Positions 24,536-33,733 of a stretch of DNA of 64,000 nt are shown here, in pieces. Below the pieces are notes generated by a model. That model saw only the letters and a list, made by a program, of their open reading frames with translations. It did not search any database and had not been told where the DNA came from. The position numbers and the translations under genes were made by a program. The DNA is taken from positions 4,030,001 to 4,094,000 of the forward strand of contig NZ_LT629696.1 in NCBI RefSeq assembly GCF_900100265.1. The letters run 5' to 3'. Each line of letters opens with the position of its first letter. Within the stretch, counting starts at the first letter, position 1. The DNA is from Leifsonia sp. 466MF. GTDB lineage: Bacteria; Actinomycetota; Actinomycetes; Actinomycetales; Microbacteriaceae.

Positions 24536-25103
24536 CGGTGACGCTCCGGTCGGTCGCCGTGCTGCGGCGGCGCCAGAAGCGGACGATCATCGGCAGCTTC
24601 ACGGCGATATGGATCGCCAGCGAACCGACGATCACCCAGGCCAGGGCGTAATGCGTCTGCCGGAAGGGGAACGGCCACGGGTACCACTGGTACGTGTTGA
24701 CCAGCCCGATCGCCGGTTCGAGCAGGGCGCTCGAGACCAGCAGGGCGATGGATGCGCGCTCCAGCAGCTCCCGCGCCGACCGCACCGGCGGCCACAGGAA
24801 CAACCGCGGGTAGACGGTCCACAGCTTGCCGAGCAGGAGCGGGAAGATCGCGATGCCGACGGAGACGTGCAGCCCCTGGGTGAAGGCGTAGACACCCGGC
24901 CAGGTCGGGAACCGCATCCCCGGCAGCGGCTCCTGCAGCAGGTGGCTGTAGAGGCCGGTGAGGAAGCAGACCAGGAACGCGGTGGCGAGGAGGCGGCCGA
25001 TCACGACCGTCGTCCGCGCGCTGCGGGCGGGTGCGGCGAGCACGCCGCGGGCGCCGGCCATCCGCACCGCGAGGGCGCTCGAGACACGTTCGGTGACGGA
25101 CAT
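24528..25103 (-). CDS. Cytochrome b/b6-like membrane protein
   Basis: A 191-residue protein with four membrane helices. His residues suitable for haem ligation lie in TGLYSHLLQEP, FTQGLHVSVGIAIFP, FRQTHYALAWVIVG and AIHIAVKL, the pattern of YedZ/cytochrome b561-type partners of molybdoenzymes. ATG at 25103 is chosen because it gives a short cytoplasmic N terminus; an ATG at 25145 adds residues of no obvious use. It is first gene of the three-gene leftward unit. Confidence 0.8.
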   Translation of the reverse strand: MSVTERVSSALAVRMAGARGVLAAPARSARTTVVIGRLLATAFLVCFLTGLYSHLLQEPLPGMRFPTWPGVYAFTQGLHVSVGIAIFPLLLGKLWTVYPRLFLWPPVRSARELLERASIALLVSSALLEPAIGLVNTYQWYPWPFPFRQTHYALAWVIVGSLAIHIAVKLPMIVRFWRRRSTATDRSVTDD

Positions 25104-25215
25104 GATCCGATTCTGATCGGCGGCCTGAGGCTGCACGCCCGGCAAATCTTACGATCCCCGAACGGGACGCCCGATCGCGCTGTGCGGCACCGCCGGGCCG
25201 GTCACACTCGACAGC

Positions 25216-26718
25216 GTGAAGATCGCCATCGTCTCCGTGCTGCTCGCTGCCCTGGCGGCCGTCACCGCGCTGTCGACGGCGACCCTCGGCGGGTTCGCGC
25301 CCGGGGCGAAGCTCGCGTTGGGAGTGACGGCGGGGGCGGCCTGGCTGATTGCGGCGGCGGCGTTCCTCGTGCTCCTCCGCATCCGGGGACGCGCGGCGCT
25401 CGTGCTCGTGCTCGCCGGGTCGGCGGCGCTCGGCTGCGCGGCGCTGGCCGGGCCGCCCAACCTCAGCACCGACTCCGCACGCTACGCGTGGGACGGCATC
25501 GTGCAGGATGCGGGGCTCTCCCCCTACGCGCATGTGCCGGCCGCCGATTCGCTCGACCGGTACCGCGTCGCCTGGCTGTTCCCTGAGCCTGTGCGGGGAA
25601 CGGACGGCGCGCTGCACTGCGAGGGGCTCCGCATCCAGCAGACGACGTCGGTGCCGGACGGCGGCGTGCTCTGCACCGCGCTCAACCGGCCGCAGGTGCC
25701 GACGATCTACCCGCCCGCGGCGGAGGCGTACTTCGCGGCTGTGCGCTCGGTGGTACCGGTCGGCGCCGAGTACGCGCCGCTTCAGGTGGGCGGGTTGCTG
25801 CTCAGCCTCGGAACGACGGTGCTGCTGATGTGGGGGATGCGCGCTCGCGGCCTCGATGCCCGCTGGGCCGCCCTGTGGGGCTGGTCGCCGTTCGTCGCTT
25901 CGGAGGCCGTGACCAATTCGCACGTGGATGCGCTCGGCGTGCTCTTCATCGTCGCCGCGACCTTCGCCGCGACATCGGCCGGCTCGCCGGCCGCCTGGTC
26001 GGTTCGGCGCCTCGGCCCGGACGGGAGCCGACGTCGTGCGGCGCTCGCCGGGGTGTTGATCGGGCTGGCCGCCGCGGCCAAGTTCGTCCCGGCGATCGCC
26101 GCACCGGCTCTTGCGCGCCGCCGACCGATCACCACGACGCTGGCTGCCGCGGCCACCTTCACCGTCAGCTACATCCCCTATGTCGCCGTCATGGGCTGGG
26201 CGGTCATCGGGTACCTCCCCGGCTACTTGGACGAGGAGGGTTACGACAGCGGCTCGCGGTTCGCGCTGCTGTCTCCGTTCCTTCCGGGCCTGTGGGCGAC
26301 GGGTGCGGCGGCGCTGCTCATCCTGGCCGCGCTTTTCCTCGCCTGGCGTATGTCGGATCCCCGTGCGCCGTGGCATGCGCAAACGGTGTCCGTCGGCGCT
26401 GTGCTGCTGATCACGAGCCCGAGCTACCCCTGGTACGCGCTCGTGCTCATCCCGTTCATCGCCCTGAGCAAGCGGTGGGAGTGGCTGGTCGTACCGATCG
26501 CGCTGACCCTGCGGACCCTGGTGGCGGGTCATCCGGCCGGGACGCTCGTGGTGGCGGCGGCCGCAGCGGTGGTCGCGACGGCCACCGTGGTGCGCTGGCG
26601 CCGTGCTCGCGCCGAGCGTCGCATCCCCAACCCCGCGCGTACGACCCGGACCGAGATCTCGAACCCCGCCGAACGCGCGCCCGCATCGACCGCCCCTGCC
26701 CGAGAGGAGACATCATGA
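25216..26718 (+). CDS. Polytopic GT-C-type glycosyltransferase (mannosyltransferase-like)
   Basis: A 500-residue integral membrane protein with about 11-13 hydrophobic helices. An early outer loop contains STDSARYAWDGIVQDAGLSPYAHVP, with acidic residues typical of GT-C enzymes that use polyprenyl-phosphate sugars. LITSPSYPWYALVLIPFIAL fits DUF2029/GT87 or MptB-like families. Substrate is likely a polyprenyl-phosphate hexose, perhaps made by the 21550-22215 product; that link is inference. GTG at 25216 is used. The C terminus is Pro/Arg-rich and cytoplasmic, and the last codons overlap the next gene by 4 bp. Confidence 0.8.
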   Translation: MKIAIVSVLLAALAAVTALSTATLGGFAPGAKLALGVTAGAAWLIAAAAFLVLLRIRGRAALVLVLAGSAALGCAALAGPPNLSTDSARYAWDGIVQDAGLSPYAHVPAADSLDRYRVAWLFPEPVRGTDGALHCEGLRIQQTTSVPDGGVLCTALNRPQVPTIYPPAAEAYFAAVRSVVPVGAEYAPLQVGGLLLSLGTTVLLMWGMRARGLDARWAALWGWSPFVASEAVTNSHVDALGVLFIVAATFAATSAGSPAAWSVRRLGPDGSRRRAALAGVLIGLAAAAKFVPAIAAPALARRRPITTTLAAAATFTVSYIPYVAVMGWAVIGYLPGYLDEEGYDSGSRFALLSPFLPGLWATGAAALLILAALFLAWRMSDPRAPWHAQTVSVGAVLLITSPSYPWYALVLIPFIALSKRWEWLVVPIALTLRTLVAGHPAGTLVVAAAAAVVATATVVRWRRARAERRIPNPARTTRTEISNPAERAPASTAPAREETS

Positions 26719-27557
26719 CCGAAGCCGACATCGCCGTGATCGGAGGCTCCGGCCTCTACCGGCTGTTCGACGCCGACGCCGACGTGGAGACCGTCGTCGT
26801 GGAGACCCCCTACGGGCCGTCGTCCGGACCGATCCGCATCGGCGAGGCCGCTGGACGCCGTGTCGCTTTCCTGGCGCGGCACGGCGAGGACCACGCGCTC
26901 GCGCCGCACCGCATCCCCTATCGTGCGAACATCTGGGCACTGGCCGTGCTCGGTGTCCGCGCGGTCGTCACCTCGTCCGCGGTGGGCGGGCTGTCCGACC
27001 GCGCGCGGCCCGGCCGGTTCGTCGTCCCGGACCAGCTGATCGACCGGACGGCGGGGCGTCCCGACTCGTTCTTCGATCAGGATGACGTGCAGCACCTCGC
27101 GGCGGCCGACCCGTTCGACCCGCTGCTCCGGGCGGCGGCGGTGAATGCGCTCGCGAGTCTCGGCGAGGATGCGATCCCGGAGGGGACCTCGGTCGTCATC
27201 CAGGGCCCGCGCTTCTCGACACGGGCGGAGTCGGCCTGGTTCCGGGCGGCGGGCGCCGACATCGTCAACATGACGCAGTATCCCGAAGCCGTGCTCGCGG
27301 CGGAGCTCGGCCTGGGTCTCGTCACCATCGCGTTCGTCACCGACACGGATGCGGGCACCGCCGCCGGGGAGACCGCCGACGCGGCCGATGCCGCACTGGT
27401 GCTCGAGCGGATGGCGCAGGCGGAGCCGCGCATCCGAGCCGCGATCGCGGCGACCATCGGCGCGGTGCCCGACGGCTACCGGCCGCGCGCCCTCATCCCC
27501 GCGGAGGCGATCCGCCGCGTGCTGTCGGCACCGGTGGCGGTCGGAGGCGTCCGGTGA
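26715..27557 (+). CDS. Purine nucleoside / methylthioadenosine phosphorylase-like protein
   Basis: A 280-residue member of the PNP/MTAP family 2: IGGSGLYRLF (phosphate loop), FLARHGEDHALAPHRIPYRANIWAL, TSSAVGGLSD, QGPRFSTRAES and NMTQYPEAVLAAELGL (base and ribose sites). These enzymes phosphorolyse a purine nucleoside or 5'-methylthioadenosine to free base plus sugar-1-phosphate. The Asp in FVTDTDAG sits where the purine-selecting residue lies. Placement between a GT-C enzyme and an epimerase, all overlapping by 4 bp, is unusual for a salvage gene. Confidence 0.87.
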   Translation: MTEADIAVIGGSGLYRLFDADADVETVVVETPYGPSSGPIRIGEAAGRRVAFLARHGEDHALAPHRIPYRANIWALAVLGVRAVVTSSAVGGLSDRARPGRFVVPDQLIDRTAGRPDSFFDQDDVQHLAAADPFDPLLRAAAVNALASLGEDAIPEGTSVVIQGPRFSTRAESAWFRAAGADIVNMTQYPEAVLAAELGLGLVTIAFVTDTDAGTAAGETADAADAALVLERMAQAEPRIRAAIAATIGAVPDGYRPRALIPAEAIRRVLSAPVAVGGVR

Positions 27558-28630
27558 CGCACCTGCTCGTGACAGGAGGGCTGGGGTTCATCGGGTCGCA
27601 CGTGGTGGAGTCCGCGCTCGCTCGCGGCTGGCGGGTGACCGTCGTCGACTCCCTGCGACCGGACGTGCACGCGAGCGCCGACATCCCCGACTGGTTCCTC
27701 GCCCTGAGCGGCGACACGGACCTGCTCGTGTGCGACGCCGGCGCGGTTCCGCCGACACTGCTGCGCTCGGTGGATGCCGTGTGTCACCAGGCGGCGAAGG
27801 TGGGGCTCGGCGTGGACTTCGCCGACGCCCCGGATTACGTCGACTCCAACGTCGGCGTCACGGCGCGGCTGCTCGCGTCGATGGCCGAGGCGGGGACGAC
27901 CCGGCTCGTGCTGGCGTCCTCGATGGTCGTCTACGGCGAGGGGCTGTACCAGGACGGGGACCGCGTGGTTCAGCCGCCCGCGCGAGCGGTCGACGACCTC
28001 CGTGCCGGCCGGTTCGATCCGCTGGACCGGGCCGGGCGGCCGCTGCGGCCCGTGCTGATCGGCGAAGACCACCCGACGGAGCCCCGCAACGTGTATGCGC
28101 TGAGCAAGCTGGCCCAGGAGCACCTCATCCGCTCCTGGGCTCGGTCGACCGGCGGGCGTGCTGTCGCCCTGCGCTATCACAACGTGTTCGGCGCGCGGAT
28201 GCCGATCGGCACGCCGTACGCGGGGGTCGCCTCCCTGTTCCGCTCGCGGCTGGAGGAGGGTCGTGCGCCGCTGGTCTTCGAGGACGGCCGCCAGCGCCGC
28301 GACTTCGTGGACGTGCGGGATGTGGCCGAGGCGAACATCCGTGCTGTCGAAGCTCTGGCCGCGCGACCGGACGGCGATGTGCGCGCCTACAACGTCGGCA
28401 GCGGCGTGGTCCGCACGATCGGGGAGTTCGCCCGCACGCTCGCGGAGGCGATGGCGGGTCCGGCTCCCGTCGTCACCGGTGAGTTCCGGCTCGGGGATGT
28501 GCGCCACATCACGGCTTCGTCCGACCGCATCGCCGCAGAGCTCGGCTGGCGTGCGCGGCAGCCATGGCCGGATGCGGTGCGAGCGTTCGCGTCGGCGCCG
28601 ATGCGGCCACGCGCCGGGGCTTCCGTCTGA
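27554..28630 (+). CDS. NAD-dependent sugar epimerase/dehydratase
   Basis: A 358-residue extended SDR of the nucleotide-sugar type: LLVTGGLGFIGSHVVESAL (NAD binding), VLASSMVVYGEG (Ser), YALSKLAQEHLIRSW (Tyr and Lys of the catalytic triad) and YHNVFGARMPIGTPYAGVASLF, as in UDP-glucose 4-epimerase relatives. The GTG start overlaps the phosphorylase gene by 4 bp. An insertion near residues 136-170 (PPARAVDDLRAGRFDPLDRAGRP) is longer than in most GalE-like enzymes. It is last gene of the + strand unit. Confidence 0.88.
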   Translation: MTHLLVTGGLGFIGSHVVESALARGWRVTVVDSLRPDVHASADIPDWFLALSGDTDLLVCDAGAVPPTLLRSVDAVCHQAAKVGLGVDFADAPDYVDSNVGVTARLLASMAEAGTTRLVLASSMVVYGEGLYQDGDRVVQPPARAVDDLRAGRFDPLDRAGRPLRPVLIGEDHPTEPRNVYALSKLAQEHLIRSWARSTGGRAVALRYHNVFGARMPIGTPYAGVASLFRSRLEEGRAPLVFEDGRQRRDFVDVRDVAEANIRAVEALAARPDGDVRAYNVGSGVVRTIGEFARTLAEAMAGPAPVVTGEFRLGDVRHITASSDRIAAELGWRARQPWPDAVRAFASAPMRPRAGASV

Positions 28631-28700
28631 GTGCGGGTACGCGTCTTGACGTGTCGTGACGCCGAGTGCTTGATTGGTCGGACCTGGCGAGGAGGCCACC

Positions 28701-29276
28701 ATGGGGCGCACGATCTGCGACATGTCCGTCTCGCTCGACGGCTACGTCACCGGCCCGAACGACAGCCGCGAGAATCCCTTCGGCGACGGAGCGGACGGCC
28801 TGCACGCCTGGTTGCGGCCGACGGCCTCGGACGAGGACCGCGCTCTGCTGCAGAGCGTCATCGGCAGCGTCGGCGCCATCATCATGGGGCGGACGTCGTT
28901 CGAGAAGAACGAGGGCGACGGGGGATGGGGCGACGCCGGCCCGATGGGCGAGGTGCCGGTCTTCGTGCTCACGCACCACCCGCCGGACCGGCCGTATCCC
29001 GCGGTGTTCACGTTCGTCTCCGACGGCGTTCCCGACGCCGTCCGGCAGGCCCGGCAGGTCGCGGGCGACAAAGACGTGCACCTCTTCGGCGCCACCGTGA
29101 TGCAGCAGGCACTCCCCCTCGGCCTCGTCGACGAACTGCACCTCCATGTGATGCCGATGCTCCTCGGCGGCGGCACCCCGCTCTTCGGGTCGCTCGACGC
29201 GGCGATCGCGCTGGAGCGCGTCGGGGCGCAGTTCACCCCGGCGGCGACGCACCTGCAGTACCGCGTGGTCCGTTAG
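28701..29276 (+). CDS. Dihydrofolate-reductase-like (RibD C-terminal family) protein
   Basis: A 191-residue protein of the DHFR/RibD-C superfamily: TICDMSVSLDGYVTGPND at the start, GAIIMGRTSFEKN and DKDVHLFGATVMQQALPLGLVDELHLHVMPMLLGGGTPLF, the YyaP/YwjB-type signature. ATG at 28701 has a GGAGG site 7 bp upstream. Family members bind NADPH, but their physiological substrates are mostly unknown and it should not be read as folA. Monocistronic. Confidence 0.88.
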   Translation: MGRTICDMSVSLDGYVTGPNDSRENPFGDGADGLHAWLRPTASDEDRALLQSVIGSVGAIIMGRTSFEKNEGDGGWGDAGPMGEVPVFVLTHHPPDRPYPAVFTFVSDGVPDAVRQARQVAGDKDVHLFGATVMQQALPLGLVDELHLHVMPMLLGGGTPLFGSLDAAIALERVGAQFTPAATHLQYRVVR

Positions 29277-29283
29277 CGCCGCG

Positions 29284-30540
29284 TCAGAACTCCACCGGAT
29301 CGCGGATGATCGGGCACGTCATGCAGTGGCCGCCCCCGCGTCCCCGGCCGAGCTCCGCTCCGACGATCGGGATGACCTCGACACCCGCGTCGCGCAGGAG
29401 CGCGTTGGTGGCCGTGTTCCGGTCGTACGCGTAGACCACGCCCGGGCGCAGGGCGACGGCGTTGTTGCCGCTGTCCCACTGCTGGCGTTCTGATTCGTAG
29501 TTGTCGCCTGCGGTCTCGATGACGTGCAGCCGGGGAAGGCCGAGCGCCTCTGCGACGACGTCCACGAAGACGCGGTCGCCGTGGTCGATCACCCGGAGTC
29601 CGGGGGCGGCGTCTTCCGGGACGAGGGTGAACGTGTGAACGGCATCCATGATCTTCGGGTAAAGGGTGACGATGTCGCGGTCCGCGAAGGTGAACACGGT
29701 GTCCAGGTGCATGGCCGCGCGGAGCTTCGGCATCCCGGCGACGATGACCTGGGTCGCGGCGCCCTGCGCGAAGAGTGCTGCGGCCGCCTGCGTGATCGCG
29801 TGCCGCGACGTCCGCTCGCTCATCCCGATCAGGACGACGCCGTTGCCGACCGGCATGACGTCGCCGCCTTCGAGGGTCGCCTGACCCCAGTCCGCCTCCG
29901 GGTCGCCCCACCAGACGGTGGCGTCGCGGAAGTCCGGGTGGAAGCCGTAGACGGCCTTCATGAGCAGCGTCTCGTCGTGACGGGCCGGCCAGTACAGGGG
30001 GTTGAGCGTCACTCCGCCGTAGATCCAGCAGGTGGTGTCGCGGGTGTACAGCGTGTTCGGCAGGGGAGGCATCAGGTACTCGCGGACGCCGGTGGACTCC
30101 CGGGCGAGGGCGACGTAGTCGGTCCGGTAGTCGTCGGGAAGGTCGGAGGTGGCCAGTCCGCCGATCAGGTAGCGGGCGAGTTCGGAGGGAGCGAGCGAGT
30201 CGAGGTACGCGCGCGTCCCCTCGATGAGGCCGAGACCGACCTCGCCCGCGACGATCTTGCGATCGAGCAGCCAGGACTTCGCGTCCGGGTCGCTGACCGT
30301 CTCGGCGAGGAGGTCGTGGAGTTCCACCACGTCGACGTCGTTCGAGCGCAGGTCGGCGACGAATGCGGCGTGATCCCGGATGGCGTTGTCCACCCACATC
30401 ACGTCGTCGAAGAGGAGGTCGTCGGCGTTGCTCGGCGTCAGCCGGTGGTGGGCGAGCCCGGGCGAGCAGACGAGCACCTTCCGCAGCCGGCCGACCTCGG
30501 AATGGACGCCGTAGGTGGGCGCTGGGGATGAATCCGTCAT
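29284..30540 (-). CDS. arcA: Arginine deiminase
   Basis: A 418-residue enzyme converting arginine to citrulline and ammonia in the cytoplasm. Family motifs are [33 protein letters not shown] (catalytic His) and the C-terminal [15 protein letters not shown] carrying the nucleophilic Cys. The length is normal. It lies 21 bp downstream of the arginine/ornithine antiporter gene, in one operon. Genes for ornithine carbamoyltransferase (arcB) and carbamate kinase (arcC) are not adjacent here. Confidence 0.95.
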   Translation of the reverse strand: MTDSSPAPTYGVHSEVGRLRKVLVCSPGLAHHRLTPSNADDLLFDDVMWVDNAIRDHAAFVADLRSNDVDVVELHDLLAETVSDPDAKSWLLDRKIVAGEVGLGLIEGTRAYLDSLAPSELARYLIGGLATSDLPDDYRTDYVALARESTGVREYLMPPLPNTLYTRDTTCWIYGGVTLNPLYWPARHDETLLMKAVYGFHPDFRDATVWWGDPEADWGQATLEGGDVMPVGNGVVLIGMSERTSRHAITQAAAALFAQGAATQVIVAGMPKLRAAMHLDTVFTFADRDIVTLYPKIMDAVHTFTLVPEDAAPGLRVIDHGDRVFVDVVAEALGLPRLHVIETAGDNYESERQQWDSGNNAVALRPGVVYAYDRNTATNALLRDAGVEVIPIVGAELGRGRGGGHCMTCPIIRDPVEF

Positions 30541-30561
30541 CGTTCCTCCTTGGATGAGACC

Positions 30562-32013
30562 TCAGATGCTGATCCAGCCGGCGGCGAGGGCGACGATGCC
30601 GGTAATCGCGCCGATGACCGCGACGGCCAGGATGATCAGCTCCCGACCGGTGAAGACGCGTCGCCCCTGCTCGCGGCGCGCCATGACGAACAGCACCGTC
30701 GCCGGCGCGTAGATGATGAACGAGAGCAGCACGAAGGTAACGCCCGCCGCGAAGATGAGGTACGCCGTGTAGAGGGTCGCGAGGACGGCGATGGTCGTCT
30801 CGCGCCCCCAGCCGCGCGGGGCGTCGCCGTACGTCTCCCTCGTGATGACCAGCTTCATCGCGTAGCAGGCGACCAGGAAGAAGGGGATGAGCGTCAACGC
30901 GCTGGTGAGATCGAGCGCCAGGTTGAAGGCGTCGTGCGAGAAGTAGGTGATCACCAGGATCACCTGCACGAAGATCGCCGTCATCAACAGGGCGGGGACC
31001 GGCACGTCGGCCGCGTTCGAGCGCGACAGGAAGCGCGGCATGTCGTTGTCCTTGGCGGCGACGAACAGCACCTCCGCCGCCATGAGCGACCAGGCCAGGT
31101 AGGCGCCCAGCACCGAGACGACGAGTCCGATGCTCACGAACCAGGCGCCCCACGGCCCCACGGCGGCGGCCAGCACGCCGGCCATCGACGGCTGCCGCAG
31201 CTGCGCGATCTCGCCCATCGGCAGCACGCCGTACGACACGAGGGTCACCGACGCGAAGGTGGCGAAGACGCTGAGGAACCCGAGGATCGTCGCCTTGCCG
31301 ACGTCGGCGCGCCGCTTCGCGTGACGGGAGTAGACGCTCGCCCCCTCCACGCCGAGGAAGACGAAGACGGTCACCAGCATGGTGCCGGTCACCTGGTCGA
31401 ACAGCGACCCGGCGTAGTCGGCCCCTCCCCAGTTCTCGGCGAACACCTGCGGTTTGAGCACGAAGAGGCAGAGCAGGATGAAGACGACGATCGGAACGAG
31501 CTTCGCCACGGTCACGATGCGGTTGATGACCGCCGCTTCCTTGATGCCGCGGCGGATGAGGAAGAAGAACCCCCATAACCCGAGAGACGAGATCCCGATC
31601 GCGAGGAGGGTGTCGCCGTCACCCAGCGCGGGGGCGACCGCGCCGATGGTCGACATGATGAAGACCCAGTAAAAGACGAGTCCCATCCCGGCGCTCGCCC
31701 AATAACCGATCGCGGAGAAGAAGCCGAGGAACTGGCCGAACCCGGCTTTCGCGTACGCGTACACGCCGGCGTCGAGCTCGGGTTTCCGGTTGGCGAGCAT
31801 CTGGAAGACGAACGCGAGCATCAGCATCCCGACGCCCGCGATCGACCACGCGATCAACGAGCCGGCGACCCCGGTCTCCTGGGCGAACCGGCGCGGGAGC
31901 GAGAACACGCCCGCTCCGACCATCGACCCGACGACCATCCCGGTCATCGTCAACATGGACAGCTTCGCGGCGGGTGCGGCCTCCCGCGGTGCTGTCTCGT
32001 CTGTTCTCGTCAC
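30562..32013 (-). CDS. arcD: Arginine/ornithine antiporter, APC family
   Basis: A 483-residue amino-acid antiporter with about 13 membrane helices. TMTGMVVGSMVGAGVFSLPRRFA is the APC substrate-binding helix 1 signature, and the sequence resembles the basic amino-acid/polyamine antiporter group (ArcD/YdgI). It would exchange arginine for ornithine or citrulline. GTG at 32013 is chosen for its GGGGAGGG ribosome site 7 bp upstream; an earlier ATG at 32091 lacks one. Pairing with arcA supports the arginine role. Confidence 0.87.
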   Translation of the reverse strand: MTRTDETAPREAAPAAKLSMLTMTGMVVGSMVGAGVFSLPRRFAQETGVAGSLIAWSIAGVGMLMLAFVFQMLANRKPELDAGVYAYAKAGFGQFLGFFSAIGYWASAGMGLVFYWVFIMSTIGAVAPALGDGDTLLAIGISSLGLWGFFFLIRRGIKEAAVINRIVTVAKLVPIVVFILLCLFVLKPQVFAENWGGADYAGSLFDQVTGTMLVTVFVFLGVEGASVYSRHAKRRADVGKATILGFLSVFATFASVTLVSYGVLPMGEIAQLRQPSMAGVLAAAVGPWGAWFVSIGLVVSVLGAYLAWSLMAAEVLFVAAKDNDMPRFLSRSNAADVPVPALLMTAIFVQVILVITYFSHDAFNLALDLTSALTLIPFFLVACYAMKLVITRETYGDAPRGWGRETTIAVLATLYTAYLIFAAGVTFVLLSFIIYAPATVLFVMARREQGRRVFTGRELIILAVAVIGAITGIVALAAGWISI

Positions 32014-32149
32014 CGACCCTCCCCAGGGGTGCGCTGCGTCGTCCAGCGGGGAGGTGAGCACGTTCCCCGCCACACGGTTCGACGCGCACATTCAACTCGC
32101 CGGGCCGCCGGCTGGCAAGGACCGAAATCGGGAGGGGCCCGTGCGGGCG

Positions 32150-32485
32150 CTACGGGAAGCGCGTCAGGATGAAAACGACCGCGTAGTAGAGGAAGCCGAC
32201 CGTCCCGATGATCATGCCGGCGATCGCGAGCCCGCGGCCACGGGCGGTCCCCTGCCGGGCGGCGCGGAAACCGCGCGCGGAGATGACGGCGCCAAGGGCT
32301 CCGATGAAGCCGAAGACGAACAGGCTGACGCAGGAGATGACGAAGCCCCAGATCGCCGGCTTACTGAAGGGCAGCCGTTCGGGCGCAGGGACCGCCGGTA
32401 GCGCGCCCGGGAAGTGCGGGGGCAGCGTCGGCTCAGCGTCACGCGACGTGCCGTCGGGCGGGAACGACGGGGTGTCGTCGGTCAT
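32150..32485 (-). CDS. DUF4190-like small membrane protein
   Basis: A 111-residue protein with a Pro-rich cytoplasmic N terminus (residues 1-43) and two helices (AIWGFVISCVSLFVFGFIGALGAVISARGFR and GLAIAGMIIGTVGFLYYAVVFIL) joined by GFRAARQGTARGRG, the DUF4190 pattern. ATG at 32485 has a GAAGGATTTGTC site. Function unknown; such proteins are common in actinobacterial envelopes. Monocistronic. Confidence 0.78.
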   Translation of the reverse strand: MTDDTPSFPPDGTSRDAEPTLPPHFPGALPAVPAPERLPFSKPAIWGFVISCVSLFVFGFIGALGAVISARGFRAARQGTARGRGLAIAGMIIGTVGFLYYAVVFILTRFP

Positions 32486-32697
32486 GGGCGACAAATCCTT
32501 CTCGTGATGGCGCCCCGGGGGACGCGTACTCGGTGGTGTGAGCCTGACAGGCGTGGACAGCGTAGCCACGCGGCGCTTCGCCCGTGTCTTTCCGCTCGGA
32601 TCGGCGTCTGCGGATGCTCTCAGCGAGTCGCCGGATGGGCGGGTCGGCCATTGCGTTCGCCCGGCGCATCCGACAGCGTGTCACTGTGGTGCGGGGG

Positions 32698-33492
32698 ATG
32701 CGGCGAAAGATCCTGGTGGCCGGGGCCGCGCTCGCCGCGATCGGCGGTCTGGCGACGGGATGCACTGCAGCGCCCGCGCACGATCGGCCCACGCACGCTG
32801 CGCATCCCGCCTCGAACGCGCATCCGACTCCGACTCCGACCCGGACCGCTGACACGTCGCTCGCGGACGAGTACCAGTACCTCCCTCCCGCGGGAACGGT
32901 GATGGGCACGGGCAGGTTCGACGATGTCGAGGGACATGCCACGGGTGACGTGACGGTCAGCGTCGCATCCGATCTGCGGTTCCAGGTCGTGCTCAGCGGG
33001 TTCAGCACGACCGCACAGGGAGCGACCGTCGCGCTCAGTGTCGACCGGTTCGGGGCGACGGCCGGAGCGCCGACCGTGCCGGCGCACGACGACCCCGTCG
33101 GGGTGCTCGAGGTGACCAGCGGCGACCAGGTCTTGCCGTTCGATTCGAGCGGGCGGACAGACCGTGGCGACCTGTCGTACTTCCACAGCGTGGAGCTGGT
33201 CACCGACGGCACGGTCGAGGCGGCCGCGCCGATCACCTGGACCATTCCCGGCTTCTACCCCGGGCTCACCGTGACCGACTCGGGCCCCCGGCCATATGCG
33301 CGTGGAACCGTGACGTCGTACGAGGGACAACCCGCCAGGTACATCGTCTGGGGCAACGACAACTCCCAGGCGGTCGCCGACCGCTTCGGGCTCACGCTCG
33401 ATCAGCTGTTCTACCTCAACCCGCAGCTGCGCCGCGGCGACACGACGCTGTTTCGGGACACGCAGCTGAACCTCAGCGTCGCGTATCGCTAG
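32698..33492 (+). CDS. Putative lipoprotein with C-terminal LysM-like motif
   Basis: A 264-residue secreted protein with signal and lipobox ALAAIGGLATGC (Cys about residue 22), a His/Pro/Thr linker and a central beta-rich domain (VSVASDLRFQVVLSGFSTTAQ). The C-terminal segment YIVWGNDNSQAVADRFGLTLDQLFYLNPQL looks like a LysM peptidoglycan-binding repeat. ATG at 32698 is used, and GTG at 32689 is an alternative. The product is probably anchored outside the membrane and touches the wall. Its last 20 bp overlap the tail of the convergent zinc-ribbon gene. Confidence 0.78.
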   Translation: MRRKILVAGAALAAIGGLATGCTAAPAHDRPTHAAHPASNAHPTPTPTRTADTSLADEYQYLPPAGTVMGTGRFDDVEGHATGDVTVSVASDLRFQVVLSGFSTTAQGATVALSVDRFGATAGAPTVPAHDDPVGVLEVTSGDQVLPFDSSGRTDRGDLSYFHSVELVTDGTVEAAAPITWTIPGFYPGLTVTDSGPRPYARGTVTSYEGQPARYIVWGNDNSQAVADRFGLTLDQLFYLNPQLRRGDTTLFRDTQLNLSVAYR

Positions 33493-33733
33493 CGCGTGCG
33501 CTCCACGTCAGCGAATGCCACGCTTGATCCGCCGTGAGGGCGGTTTCGCCCCCGCAGTTGGTGCACCGGTTGATGTATCGGGTCGAGATCGGGAACAGCG
33601 GGAGGAAGAACAGCGTGAAGCGGTTCGAGCGCTTGACGACGTTCTGGGGCGCGTCGACGCCGCAGTAGCCGCACACGAACCGGACCACGTTGATGATCGT
33701 CTCGTGCACGCTAGAACCGAATATCAGGAGCAT
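33473..33733 (-). CDS. Small zinc-ribbon protein
   Basis: An 86-residue protein with two CxxC knuckles (VCGYCGVDAPQ and RCTNCGGET) that would bind one zinc, separated by a hydrophobic stretch (FTLFFLPLFPIST). ATG at 33733 (MLLIFGSS) is chosen; the longer frame to 33853 adds low-complexity residues. This is a zinc-ribbon type frequent in Actinobacteria, with unknown role. It converges on the LysM-like lipoprotein gene and overlaps it by 20 bp. Confidence 0.75.
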   Translation of the reverse strand: MLLIFGSSVHETIINVVRFVCGYCGVDAPQNVVKRSNRFTLFFLPLFPISTRYINRCTNCGGETALTADQAWHSLTWSARASDTRR

